A stretch of DNA of 64,000 nucleotides from Paraburkholderia kururiensis JCM 10599 = LMG 19447 (GCF_003986935.1 NZ_RJZE01000007.1:1-64000); one strand, 5' to 3'; shown: positions 1 to 6,972, counted from the first letter of the stretch. Notes: generated by a model from the sequence alone, not told the origin. Program-made: numbers and translations.

Positions 1-1
1 C

Positions 2-139
2 ATCCACACCTCGTCAGGATTTGCAGGATTCACGCATCAATATGCCCGCTTCTTGCAAATCCAACAACACCGTTTCGGCTTCACAGCCTTACTGCATACG
101 CCTCGCACGATTATTCAGGTCCGACTACTTAACGGTTAG
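2..139 (+). other. Open frame entering the window, unassigned
   Basis: A frame of about 45 codons is open from the window edge to a TAG at 137-139 and would be the C-terminal end of a rightward gene. It overlaps the end of the relaxase gene on the other strand. I recognise no family. The bases up to about 124 look less AT-rich than the relaxase gene. On the minus strand the same stretch has short frames with stops and a possible ATG at 3..1 preceded by a GAGG. Nothing here is firm. Confidence 0.2.
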
Positions 140-799
140 ATAATTGCTAGACTTCGTTACGACTTGAAACGATTTTGTGTTTAGCCAATCGACTAACTGA
201 TCGCGGTTTTTGATATTTCCAACGCGAATTTCGTTTTTTATGCGTCGATGGATGTCTATTTTGAATTTGGCAGTATCGGTGCCTGATTTGTGCTCGCTAG
301 CTTTCATCGTAATTCCAGTGTCGTTATCGATCGGCACGACTTGCGCAAATCCATAGCGGTCATTCATCATGGCACCAAATAGCCGAAAATATTCTTGATT
401 TTGTTCGCCTGGCGGTGAAATATTTAAAGCTAGATTTGTTTTGAGGTCGATTTTAGGAACCACGAAATGAAGCTCTGGCCGTCCTTTGTCAAAATGAAAA
501 ATCCATGTGGAATTGATGCGCTCATTGCCGAGTGGCATCATGTAGTTGTGAAATTCCTCTATTATATTTAAATAATCTTTCCGACTTAGCTTTTCTTCCT
601 TGCGAAACGCGATTACTCCAGACGTGTACTTTTGCTTATTCTTTATGTTGTCAATGATGTCGCGAGTGAGCTTTGGATCTCCCCACAAAACTTCAGGTTT
701 GACACTTCTCGATTTGCCTGTGTGATCTTTTTCGCTCAGCAAATAGTTGATAGGTCCTTTCCCGCGTCCAACGCCGGTAGCAAAAATCTTTACAATCAT
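125..799 (-). CDS. MobA-like relaxase, apparently truncated
   Basis: Relaxases of this group nick the element's oriT and pilot the strand during mobilization. The N-terminus (MIVKIFATGVGRGKGPINYLL) and the run HFDKGRPELHFVVP at residues 102-115 match ColE1 MobA-type (HEN/MOBP) relaxases, with H102, D104 and E109. The third position of the usual H-E-N signature is His111 here. At 224 residues it is short for such relaxases, which are often 300-500. The frame stops at LTVK, where relatives continue with a further beta-strand segment, so truncation is likely. The ATG overlaps the last base of the mobC stop, indicating translational coupling. Whether a functional nicking domain remains is unclear. 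Confidence 0.72.
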   Translation of the reverse strand: MIVKIFATGVGRGKGPINYLLSEKDHTGKSRSVKPEVLWGDPKLTRDIIDNIKNKQKYTSGVIAFRKEEKLSRKDYLNIIEEFHNYMMPLGNERINSTWIFHFDKGRPELHFVVPKIDLKTNLALNISPPGEQNQEYFRLFGAMMNDRYGFAQVVPIDNDTGITMKASEHKSGTDTAKFKIDIHRRIKNEIRVGNIKNRDQLVDWLNTKSFQVVTKSSNYLTVK

Positions 800-1131
800 T
801 AGCGGGGCAACTTCTTTTCCGCTTTGATGGATTCATCAAAGGATTTTAAAATTGATGTGAGATCGCTTTTGATTTTAGCAACATCATTTAAAAGCAAAAC
901 ATGAATGGGATTTCTTTCGTTTAGATGTCTTGTGATTTGATTGAGATTCACCCCAATTTTGTTGATCTCATAAGTTAGTTGTGTGCGTGTTGGAAGATAT
1001 AAGCTGTCGTCGCTACGGATCAAGCACCGTAAGAATTCGCTCATGTTGTCAAATCCCCATCTCTTCATTTTTTCTTCTAATATTGACTTATCTTCATCTG
1101 TCATCTTGAAGTGAATTCGAACTTTCTTCAT
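799..1131 (-). CDS. mobC: MobC-like relaxosome accessory protein
   Basis: MobC proteins bind near oriT and assist the relaxase. This 110-residue protein begins with a ribbon-helix-helix-like segment (MKKVRIHFKMTDEDKSILEEK) and carries the family hallmark EINKIGVNLNQITRHLN at about residues 58-74. The ATG at 1131 was chosen because a GAGGG lies 8 bases upstream. A longer reading back to 1479 has no family similarity and no ribosome-binding site. The stop codon shares one base with the relaxase start, so the two form one leftward operon. Confidence 0.8.
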   Translation of the reverse strand: MKKVRIHFKMTDEDKSILEEKMKRWGFDNMSEFLRCLIRSDDSLYLPTRTQLTYEINKIGVNLNQITRHLNERNPIHVLLLNDVAKIKSDLTSILKSFDESIKAEKKLPR

Positions 1132-1199
1132 ATCAGCGCCCTCATTATTTTTTTGTTTGTTCTTATATCCTATCGGATATTTAACGAGAGGCAAGGCCG

Positions 1200-1300
1200 C
1201 TCCCCAAATTTTCAACGAAAATTTGCCCCAATACATTGAGCGCACATACAGTGCGCACGATGAGTAAACTTGCTTATGTTTTGCCCCGGTTTTTGGTGTA
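1200..1300. other. Candidate oriT in the gene-free 1132-1533 stretch
   Basis: The 402 bases upstream of mobC hold no convincing gene. Within them, GCGCAC (1240-1245) and GTGCGC (1251-1256) form a perfect inverted repeat. This is followed by CTTGCTTATG at 1269-1278, which loosely resembles the nick region of ColE1-type oriTs (CTGG/CTTA), and the motif TTTGCCCC occurs on both sides. A location just upstream of mobC-relaxase is typical for an oriT. The assignment rests on position and a weak motif. Confidence 0.3.
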
Positions 1301-1533
1301 ATGGTGCAGTATAGAATTTGATTGTCAAATTTTGATCTCGCTTTGATTCGACTTTTAAGATGTTGCGCTGGGTGCTGTGATGAAAATGACTGCACACTGA
1401 TTTTTCCCGTAACGCCACATCGTATAAAATGATCGGCAAACTTGGCAGTAGGCGATCTTGACAACGAGAGTTGAGCCAACTGCGATGAATTTATGTTTTA
1501 CCGTCGAATTGTGAAGCCTGAAGATCGTGCGCT

Positions 1534-2040
1534 GTGATTTCAAGTGAGGCGAAATTGAGCAAAAAATTGAAGTGGTGTAAGGCGAAAGATGCGGGGCAAT
1601 ATTTTGGTTTAGATGCCGAAGAAGTGGCGGATTTGGTTTTGGTTATGGATGGTTATCGCGCACTTTTCGGTGACCTGGATCTGAAATACGCACTTCAGAT
1701 TGTGATGCGTTCAGGAAGTGAGTACGAATTTTTCGTCGGTAAGCCAACTGATATCGATCACGGTTCGACAAAAATTGAGATTCACAAGGCAGCCGGGGTG
1801 AATGAGCATTACGAGGTTTTAGAGTTCGATATTAACGTTGGATCACTTTCGCATCATCGACTGAGTAAATCAGAGGATTTCCCGCACAATCTGATTAGAT
1901 TTTTGGCAGGCGATATAAATGATCACTATTTGGCATCGGACGATGCGACAGATAGTGAGCGCCAATTTGCGAGAGAAGTTTACGACGCGCTTCTCGCAGT
2001 GGCTGAAAAACGAATTTTTGAGAAGAAATTTTCAATTTAG
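1534..2040 (+). CDS. Hypothetical protein
   Basis: A 168-residue soluble, acidic-to-neutral protein with no signal peptide, membrane segment or motif that I recognise. The start is a GTG at 1534 with no strong ribosome-binding site, so the N-terminus is uncertain. It is divergent from mobC across the candidate oriT and is followed directly by an intrinsic terminator. Codon use is AT-rich like the rest of the element. It could be an element maintenance or accessory protein, but nothing in the sequence assigns a role. Confidence 0.6.
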   Translation: MISSEAKLSKKLKWCKAKDAGQYFGLDAEEVADLVLVMDGYRALFGDLDLKYALQIVMRSGSEYEFFVGKPTDIDHGSTKIEIHKAAGVNEHYEVLEFDINVGSLSHHRLSKSEDFPHNLIRFLAGDINDHYLASDDATDSERQFAREVYDALLAVAEKRIFEKKFSI

Positions 2041-2045
2041 GCGTA

Positions 2046-2070
2046 AAAAAGCACCCAGTGGGTGCTTTTC
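2046..2070. terminator. Bidirectional intrinsic terminator
   Basis: The arms GCACCCA (2051-2057) and TGGGTGC (2059-2065) form a tight hairpin flanked by an A-run on the left and TTTT on the right. It can end both the rightward gene stopping at 2040 and the leftward gene stopping at 2089. Confidence 0.8.
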
Positions 2071-2088
2071 TTTGTCAGTCGGTTTGCG

Positions 2089-2392
2089 TTAGAACGTGGG
2101 CAAATCGGTAATCTTGAAGTTCTTATCATTTTTTGCGATTCGAAGTTCAAGCTCAATCGGGTAGCCCGGGGTGATTTCATATGTGTCTTCACCGGTTTTT
2201 GTAGCCGTTCCCGACAAAACTTTATCACCTTGCGCCAAAAAGCAGAGCTACTTCATTTAGCGTTCTCTTTCCTAGTCGTCGCCATACGATTGTACCATCT
2301 TCATTTTTAATTTTCTTTCGCACATAAAATTCTGATGCGCGATTGTCGTTTGGATTGTTGTGATTTGCGGCAGTAATGCAGTAAGTATCCAT
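2089..2392 (-). pseudogene. Small protein gene split by a one-base frameshift
   Basis: An ATG at 2392 sits 6 bases after GGAGA and opens MDTYCITAANHNNPNDNRAS..., which stops at 2225 after 55 residues. Removing one T of a five-T run (A-run 2237-2241 on the plus strand) joins this to a second protein-like frame, AQGDKVLSGTATKTGEDTYE..., which ends in ITDLPTF at 2089 just before the terminator. The restored product would be about 100 residues. Its layout recalls small DUF3892-like proteins, but I cannot assign a family. The alternatives are a natural mutation, a sequencing error in the homopolymer, or a +1 frameshift. Confidence 0.6.
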
Positions 2393-2575
2393 TATTTTCT
2401 CCAAAGCTGCGAAAGGACCGCCCAATCGCATCCTCGTGACGTGGGGTTGTATTTGTCGAATTCAAGAGGAGGCGTCGAAAAAAGTATGTGGCTAGATAAA
2501 ATCGCCTATTTTTCCTTCATTTCATTTCGGGGGACTTGTTGTTTTGTTTTTTGACTTTTCGCTTTTCGTGTTTCA

Positions 2576-2645
2576 CACGAATTCCCTCAAAGTCTTACCC
2601 TACCCGCAGGGTTGCGAGTTTTTGACTTTGAAGGATTCGTGTGTA
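2576..2645. repeat. Long imperfect inverted repeat in gene-free DNA
   Basis: Arms of about 20-21 bases (2576-2596 and 2626-2645), beginning CACACGAAT and ending ATTCGTGTG, pair with about one difference. The loop contains a smaller inverted repeat, ACCCT (2599-2603) and AGGGT (2610-2614). There is no U-tract, so it is not a normal terminator. The surrounding interval 2393-3206 holds no gene that I can support other than the RNA candidate at 3113-3186. Confidence 0.65.
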
Positions 2646-2961
2646 TCACATCCATCCCTTCGACTTTCATTGTTAGCTGTAGCCGATTTGCAGTTCGTGA
2701 AGCTAATTTCACACTTGGCGGGTCTGCTGATTGTCTTCCGTGTGGCTTTCCAAGTATCCCATTCTAACCACTTTACTATCGTCGATAGTTTGTAACCGCG
2801 TTTATAGCTTGAAGTTGGTTTCGTCAGTGCTCGCATTCTCTGAATGTTTGGCAAAGGGTGATGACTAAGTTTTGATTTAACGCTTCACTACACCGTTGCA
2901 ACTTGCTATAAATTATTACTGGATGCTCTGAATCGGGAGTAGGGTTTTGTATATCAGACAA

Positions 2962-3157
2962 CAAGTCTAGAGAAGAACCAACTAATACACACTACTGACG
3001 CATAAAACACCAACTTAAGAGTTAATTCGGATTTTTGCGCTTGTCAAGTAAATTCTGGAAATATTTTCAGGTTGGCTATTGACTTTCGTTTTATTCTCGC
3101 TAATATGATTAAGCAAGTCCAGAGAAGACCTGAACTGATACAGTTCTGATGCAAAAC
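2962..3157 (+). repeat. Two diverged copies of a ~45-base sequence
   Basis: Segments 2962-3008 and 3114-3157 share the pattern CAAGTCyAGAGAAGA, then an ACTrATACA core, then CTGAyGCA and AAAAC, offset by 152 bases. Both are preceded by a -10-like hexamer (TATATC at 2950, TAATAT at 3101) at almost the same distance. The second copy has a good promoter and a terminator. The first lacks a good -35 and has only a weak hairpin plus TTTTT near 3013-3035. This looks like duplication of a small transcription unit. Confidence 0.6.
3079..3106 (+). promoter_or_regulatory. Sigma70-type promoter of the small-RNA candidate
   Basis: TTGACT at 3079-3084 and TAATAT at 3101-3106 are separated by 16 bases. No coding frame follows. 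The predicted start lies near 3113, just before the repeated sequence. Confidence 0.65.
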
Positions 3158-3186
3158 AAAAAAGGCGATCCATTGATCGCCTTTTT
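3113..3186 (+). ncRNA. Candidate small RNA (~74 nt)
   Basis: A near-consensus promoter and an intrinsic terminator bracket about 74 bases without an open frame. The predicted RNA contains the perfect hairpin GAACTG-ATA-CAGTTC (about 3132-3146), then CTGATGCAAAAC and the terminator stem. A diverged copy of its 5' part lies 152 bases upstream. I do not recognise an RNA family. A trans-acting or element-control RNA (for example copy or excision control) is possible but is inference only. Confidence 0.5.
3158..3186. terminator. Bidirectional intrinsic terminator
   Basis: GGCGATC (3164-3170) and GATCGCC (3175-3181) enclose a CATT loop, with an A-run before and TTTTT (3182-3186) after. It ends the small-RNA candidate from the left and the lipoprotein operon from the right. 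Confidence 0.85.
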
Positions 3187-3206
3187 GCATTGGAGTGGGT
3201 TTAGTT

Positions 3207-3488
3207 CTATTGCTTTTTCAGAATGATATTCGGTGGCACTTGAATGTCGCCATTATCTTCCAGCGTCAATACGCGCACGCCGTCGGGAAGTTGGATCTTG
3301 AGAAGTTTACCATCTAGTTGATAGCTAAATTCTGTATTCATGACTCCACCGCCAGTGATGATAACTTTTTCCTCCGACTCGAATGTGAGCTTCATGGTAT
3401 GGTCCGAATTTTCGTAGTTTCCATTCAACTTATTGCCGCAAGCCGAGAGAAGGAAAGGGACTACAATAAGGGCGAGATATTTCTTCAT
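3207..3488 (-). CDS. Small lipoprotein, unknown function
   Basis: A 93-residue protein with a classical type II signal: a Lys-Lys start, a hydrophobic core, and lipobox LSAC with Cys17 as the predicted lipidated residue. The mature part (about 76 residues) reads as beta-rich (alternating KLTFES, KVIITG, FSYQL, LLKIQL) and may be a small lipocalin-like or OB-like fold, but I recognise no family. It is the last gene of a leftward three-gene operon and is followed by a terminator. The downstream location and shared envelope targeting suggest it works with the two genes upstream. Confidence 0.75.
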   Translation of the reverse strand: MKKYLALIVVPFLLSACGNKLNGNYENSDHTMKLTFESEEKVIITGGGVMNTEFSYQLDGKLLKIQLPDGVRVLTLEDNGDIQVPPNIILKKQ

Positions 3489-3499
3489 GGTGAGGTTTC

Positions 3500-3985
3500 T
3501 TAAATAACGATAAATGAGCGGTTGTGAATTTCGTCGCGAATTGCGCTTGCCAGTGCAAACGGCACGTGCTCAGTAACTGGGATTTCCCGGCCGCGACTTT
3601 CGGCGTACACATAGCCAGAGACATTGTGTTGTCCCATTGAATTTGCTTGTACACGCATCACGCCAAAATCTTTAATTTCAGAAAATGGCAGTTGATGATG
3701 TGACCAGCGTAAGCCTTGCCCGGGGATGACAGTCACAGATTTTGCCCGGCCCGTAATGAATTTGTGGGCGCACAGTGCATAAAATGCGAGCATCAAAAGC
3801 GCAATCAGAGATGAAACGAGTGAAAATGCCCACGTGAGATAGAAGTAAACCAGCGAGCCGAGCAATGCAAACGTTGTAGCTTTTGCACCGTTTGGACCTT
3901 GATAGATTTTGACGCGATATTTGATGGTTGTGCTACCGTCACTTTGTTGGACGGTTTCAAATTGCGCTGAGAATGTGCTTTCCAC
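3500..3985 (-). CDS. Two-pass inner-membrane protein, unknown function
   Basis: About 161 residues. The start taken is the GTG at 3985, because AAGGA lies 7 bases upstream. An upstream in-frame TTG at 4009 would add 8 residues and overlap the previous gene. Two adjacent hydrophobic segments (roughly residues 38-75, TTFALLGSLVYFYLTWAFSL followed by VSSLIALLMLAFYALCAH) form a membrane hairpin. They are followed by a cytosolic-looking domain (LRWSHHQLPFSEIKDFGV...) that resembles the bacterial PH-like layout seen in small membrane proteins. No family assigned. It lies between two lipoprotein genes in one operon, so a role at the envelope is inferred. Confidence 0.65.
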   Translation of the reverse strand: MESTFSAQFETVQQSDGSTTIKYRVKIYQGPNGAKATTFALLGSLVYFYLTWAFSLVSSLIALLMLAFYALCAHKFITGRAKSVTVIPGQGLRWSHHQLPFSEIKDFGVMRVQANSMGQHNVSGYVYAESRGREIPVTEHVPFALASAIRDEIHNRSFIVI

Positions 3986-3999
3986 GATGTTTTCCTTGA

Positions 4000-4854
4000 T
4001 CAATACCAAATGCCAATATAATTGCCATCGGCACTACCTCGCTCGATCACGATGTATTTCACGCTATTCGTTGCTGTAAGAAAGCGATAAACCGACCAAA
4101 TTACTTGTCCTTGTTGCTGGTCGCCGTAAGGAATTCCATTCATCGCAGATTGAAAAGCCGATGATGTGACTTGAGTTGGAGTCAAATTGCCTGAATTGCT
4201 CGACCCTGTATATAACTCGAAAGTGGCGTTTCCACTTGAGTCAAAACTCAAAGTTTGCGGATTGCTCTGATTTACCGGGTCGCAATATTGATTAAATTTA
4301 AACGTCTGACCGGCAAGCTCACTTACGTTTGTGACGAGAGTTGCGCTACTCGTAATCAAAACGTTGGTTGCCGCAAAACCATTGTCGCTAATACTTCCGG
4401 CCGGTGCTGGACCACAAATTTCATATGCACCGTCGAGATTTGGCTCAACTGACGTGCCGAGAGGAATTCCTGTTGTGCCGTATGGATCGAAGATTTTCGT
4501 TGTGGCAGTACCCGAAACACTAATTGGACTTGTATTCGCAACCACATTATTAGTGACTTGCAAAATGCTCGTTTTGCTAGAAGTCCCATAAGTAAGCTGT
4601 CCTGTCCAACCGCCTTGAGTGATTGTTTGAGCGTTTGTTTTCGTCGGCAAGTTATCAACGAACTGCGCACCATTCCAGGGCGAAGCTGAGATTCCGGCGC
4701 TAGCGTTGTAATCAATGTAATCAACTGAGTATGGTTGCAACTGGCTGGTGCTGTTGCTGGTGTTGCTGTTTCCATCATCACCGCCACCACAACCAGCAAG
4801 TATTGATGAGACAAGTGTGGTGACGCCAATCTGACGCAACTTTGGGTTCTTCAA
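4000..4854 (-). CDS. Lipoprotein, unknown function
   Basis: A 284-residue protein with signal peptide MKNPKLRQIGVTTLVSSILAGC... and lipobox LAGC (Cys22), followed by a Gly/Asp/Ser/Asn-rich linker and a beta-rich domain full of Thr, Ser and Asn. The start is a TTG at 4854 with GAGGA about 8 bases upstream. Cysteines in the mature part (in EICGPAP and NQYCDP) could form a disulfide. It is the first gene of the leftward envelope operon, with a promoter and operator-like repeat in the 160 bases that separate it from the divergent XRE gene. No family recognised. Confidence 0.7.
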   Translation of the reverse strand: MKNPKLRQIGVTTLVSSILAGCGGGDDGNSNTSNSTSQLQPYSVDYIDYNASAGISASPWNGAQFVDNLPTKTNAQTITQGGWTGQLTYGTSSKTSILQVTNNVVANTSPISVSGTATTKIFDPYGTTGIPLGTSVEPNLDGAYEICGPAPAGSISDNGFAATNVLITSSATLVTNVSELAGQTFKFNQYCDPVNQSNPQTLSFDSSGNATFELYTGSSNSGNLTPTQVTSSAFQSAMNGIPYGDQQQGQVIWSVYRFLTATNSVKYIVIERGSADGNYIGIWY

Positions 4855-4924
4855 GGCTGGTTCCTCAATGTGGATGCTCTGCCAGAAGTCGCATGTGCTT
4901 CCTCTGGCGCCAATTATCGTTGAC

Positions 4925-4971
4925 TGCTACTCGCGACGTAGCATTGCAACCTTAAAAGGGCTACATGTCAA
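4925..4971 (-). promoter_or_regulatory. Promoter and operator of the lipoprotein operon
   Basis: On the minus strand a perfect -35 TTGACA (4971-4966) and a TGCAAT -10 (4948-4943) are 17 bases apart. The perfect inverted repeat TGCTAC-N7-GTAGCA (4925-4943) covers the predicted start point, a classic position for repression. GTAGCATTG occurs again at 4995-5003, just before the XRE gene. Control by the adjacent XRE protein is inferred. Confidence 0.6.
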
Positions 4972-5014
4972 GACGTTGCACTGCGACGATTGAAGTAGCA
5001 TTGGAGAACGAGCT

Positions 5015-5362
5015 ATGGACAAGTCAGCAGAGCAAGCTCTAGCTGTTGCGGTTGGGCGAACCGTCGCAAAAAAGCGGGTGGAAGCAGGGTTCACGCAAGA
5101 ACAGGTTGCCGAGAAGCTCGGCCTGCAACGAGAAGCGATTGCACGCGTGGAACGTGGGACAGCCATTCCTACGGTCGTCAGGCTTGCTGAACTGGCGGAA
5201 CTGTTTAGATGTAAAACTGAGGATTTATTAGGCGAATCGTCAACACGAACGATAGACCAAGCCAATGAAATTGCCAGTGTATTGGAGGGCGTTTCTTTAT
5301 CGGACCGGCAAATGTTGGTCCATTGGCTAAGCGAATTTGCGGGGAGATTGAAAGCGAGATAA
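5015..5362 (+). CDS. XRE-family HTH regulator
   Basis: A 115-residue Cro/cI-type DNA-binding protein. The HTH spans about residues 15-70 (VAKKRVEAGFTQEQVAEKLGLQREAIARVERGTAIPTVVRLAELAELF). The C-terminal 40 residues (IASVLEGVSLSDRQMLVHWLSEFAGRL) probably dimerise. The ATG follows GGAGA at a 7-base distance. It is divergent from the lipoprotein operon, and the shared intergenic region holds an inverted repeat over the operon's promoter, so it probably represses that operon and perhaps itself. It could also regulate the integrase, which is convergent with it. Confidence 0.85.
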   Translation: MDKSAEQALAVAVGRTVAKKRVEAGFTQEQVAEKLGLQREAIARVERGTAIPTVVRLAELAELFRCKTEDLLGESSTRTIDQANEIASVLEGVSLSDRQMLVHWLSEFAGRLKAR

Positions 5363-5370
5363 AAACCTGT

Positions 5371-5407
5371 TTGATAATGGTGAGTGAAGTTTACTTGCCA
5401 TTATCAA
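5371..5407. repeat. Stem-loop between convergent xre and integrase genes
   Basis: TTGATAATGG (5371-5380) pairs perfectly with CCATTATCAA (5398-5407). The stem extends inward with two differences to leave a 7-base loop. There is no U-tract. It lies in the 82-base gap between two converging genes and may act as a transcription stop or a protein site. Confidence 0.55.
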
Positions 5408-5444
5408 GCGGGAAATGAGCTTGATTATTTTTCTGAATTGAAAT

Positions 5445-6842
5445 TTACTTCCAAATATTGAACATCGATCGATGATATTTAAACTGGGAAAGATCGAGAA
5501 ACGGAAAATTCACAATATCCACGATGTTTTTTAGAGTGGCAAGCGATTTCTCCGCTTGGTACTTGGTGAAATGGACTGAGTTAAGTTTGACATTGACCAG
5601 ATTTTGTTCGATGTGTCCAACTAAAGACATAACAAGAGCCGGATTGGTGTTTAGGTCGGTCAAGTAATTAATGAATGTTGCTCGGAACGAGTGAAAAACT
5701 TTTTCCGGACTAATGATGTTGATTGCGCTTGTGTCCAGATATTGGCCATAGCGACGGCTCAGATTTTTGCTGAATCCGTTTTTTCCACTGGGTGGCAAAT
5801 AAAAGAAAATATGCGATTTCCCGTGTTTTCGCACGTCCGCTACATAATCGAGAAATCCAGTTGAGACAATTGCGTCGCTGATCGGAACCTTACGTATAGA
5901 TTTTTGCGTTTTCGCTATATCGGCAGGAATGTCAAAGTAATGAATTCCCGCTTCCTCCTTGATCAGATCCACACGCATTGCACAGATTTCTTCGATGCGC
6001 ATTCCAGTAAAGAGTGCGATAAGTGGACCAAAGAAGTAGTCGGGTTTTCGCCTCATGAAGCCATAGTGCTTTGGAGAAAAAATTTTCTTCAGTTCTTCAT
6101 CGATGTATGCGACCCAATGAGTTTCATTCTGTGCGAGCCGACTTTTTGCTGAAATTCGGATTTTCGTGAATGGATTTGTTTGGAAATAATATTTATTGTT
6201 GATGGCAAATTCAAACAAATCATTGAGAAAGGAAATTTTTGCGTTGATTCGGCGCGCTGAAATATTATTGGCCAGCATGTTTTGCTTGTACGCAATAGCC
6301 GTTTCATCGTTTACCGAGCCAATTCTTGGGCCTTTCGAAAATTCGATGAAATCGTTATAGCAATTCTTCTTCTCGTAGAGCGTGCTGTCTTTATTGTCGA
6401 ACTTCTTCTCAAGCAGATATTTTTCGACAACATCTGACAGCAACAGGGATTTCGTTTCTAGTTTTCCGGCAGCGACTGTAACAGCGTCTTTAAACCTGCC
6501 CATTTTCTCAATGGCATCCATTGCTCGTGCATGGTCTTCCGCGTCAGTCGCTTCGATGATTCCGTCTTTGAGATTAATTCGGTATTTGTCGAGGTCGCTC
6601 GGCTGGATAACGAAATCGGTGATTTTCGGCTTGCTCATCCTACTGCTCTCGATCTGAATGTTGAAGTGGAGCGCAAGCAATTTTGCTTGCTGGAAATCCT
6701 TCGTGCCGAGGGACTTCCTGAACTCTACCTGTTTGAGGGCAGTTTGAAGAGATTTCGGGACGACGACTCGCAGATAGTAGGTGCCGTGGCGGTCGCGTTG
6801 TAGGCGGGGAATCTTGATCATCTGTGTCACTTGCTGTGACAC
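5445..6842 (-). CDS. int: Tyrosine recombinase/phage-type integrase
   Basis: Integrates and excises the element at the tRNA-Met gene. Of 465 residues, the N-terminus (about 11-60, RHGTYYLRVVVPKSLQTAL) is a DUF6538-like arm-binding region, followed by a SAM-like core-binding domain (about 130-225) and the catalytic domain. The catalytic set is visible: R282 (FTGMRIEEI), H384 and R387 (FHSFRATF), H410 (VGH) and nucleophile Y428 (HFTKYQAEK). The start is a GTG at 6842. An ATG at 6821 (MIKIPRLQ) is equally possible, and neither has a clear ribosome-binding site. The gene's 5' end faces the tRNA 3' end. Codon use is AT-rich. Confidence 0.93.
   Translation of the reverse strand: MSQQVTQMIKIPRLQRDRHGTYYLRVVVPKSLQTALKQVEFRKSLGTKDFQQAKLLALHFNIQIESSRMSKPKITDFVIQPSDLDKYRINLKDGIIEATDAEDHARAMDAIEKMGRFKDAVTVAAGKLETKSLLLSDVVEKYLLEKKFDNKDSTLYEKKNCYNDFIEFSKGPRIGSVNDETAIAYKQNMLANNISARRINAKISFLNDLFEFAINNKYYFQTNPFTKIRISAKSRLAQNETHWVAYIDEELKKIFSPKHYGFMRRKPDYFFGPLIALFTGMRIEEICAMRVDLIKEEAGIHYFDIPADIAKTQKSIRKVPISDAIVSTGFLDYVADVRKHGKSHIFFYLPPSGKNGFSKNLSRRYGQYLDTSAINIISPEKVFHSFRATFINYLTDLNTNPALVMSLVGHIEQNLVNVKLNSVHFTKYQAEKSLATLKNIVDIVNFPFLDLSQFKYHRSMFNIWK
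6824..6842. promoter_or_regulatory. Inverted repeat over the integrase start
   Basis: GTGTCAC (6824-6830) and GTGACAC (6836-6842) are perfect 7-base arms around a 5-base spacer. They cover the GTG start codon or, if translation begins at 6821, the ribosome-binding region. This could be an operator for integrase control or an arm-type recombinase site. Confidence 0.5.
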
Positions 6843-6852
6843 CAGACAAAAG

Positions 6853-6890
6853 AAAAAGCCTTGTAGACCATTGATCTACAAGGCTTTTTT
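6853..6890. terminator. Intrinsic terminator behind tRNA-Met
   Basis: AGCCTTGTAGA (6857-6867) and TCTACAAGGCT (6875-6885) form a perfect 11-bp stem with an A-run before and a T-run after. It can end the leftward tRNA transcript. It lies between the tRNA and the integrase gene, and so on the element side if integration is at the tRNA 3' end. Confidence 0.8.
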
Positions 6891-6895
6891 GAAGA

Positions 6896-6972
<77 letters not shown>

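Larger units (their letters stand above)
1..6895. mobile_element. Integrative and mobilizable element in tRNA-Met (right part)
   Basis: This stretch is visibly AT-rich against the GC-rich backbone that begins at the tRNA-Met gene. It carries a tyrosine integrase whose 5' end lies about 54 bases from the tRNA 3' end, a MobC/relaxase pair, an XRE regulator and cargo of unknown function. No conjugation (mating-pair) genes are visible, so it is best described as mobilizable rather than self-transmissible. The integrase next to the tRNA 3' end makes that end the likely attachment site. The partner attachment site and the left end lie outside the window, so the extent is open on the left. Confidence 0.8.

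Noticed and set aside
799..1479. A 226-codon reading of the mobC gene
   Set aside because: The first 115 residues show no family similarity and cross the candidate oriT. The ATG at 1131 has a good ribosome-binding site and the normal MobC length.
2576..2645. The long inverted repeat as an integron attC site
   Set aside because: No GTTRRRY core or matching inverse core at the ends, and no integron integrase in the window.
2600..2854. An 84-codon leftward frame in the gene-poor part of the island
   Set aside because: It runs through one arm of the long inverted repeat, has no ribosome-binding site and shows no protein-like periodicity.
3114..3157. The repeated small-RNA segment as a hammerhead ribozyme
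   Set aside because: It contains CTGATGC, but the required CUGAUGA and GAAA core combination is missing.
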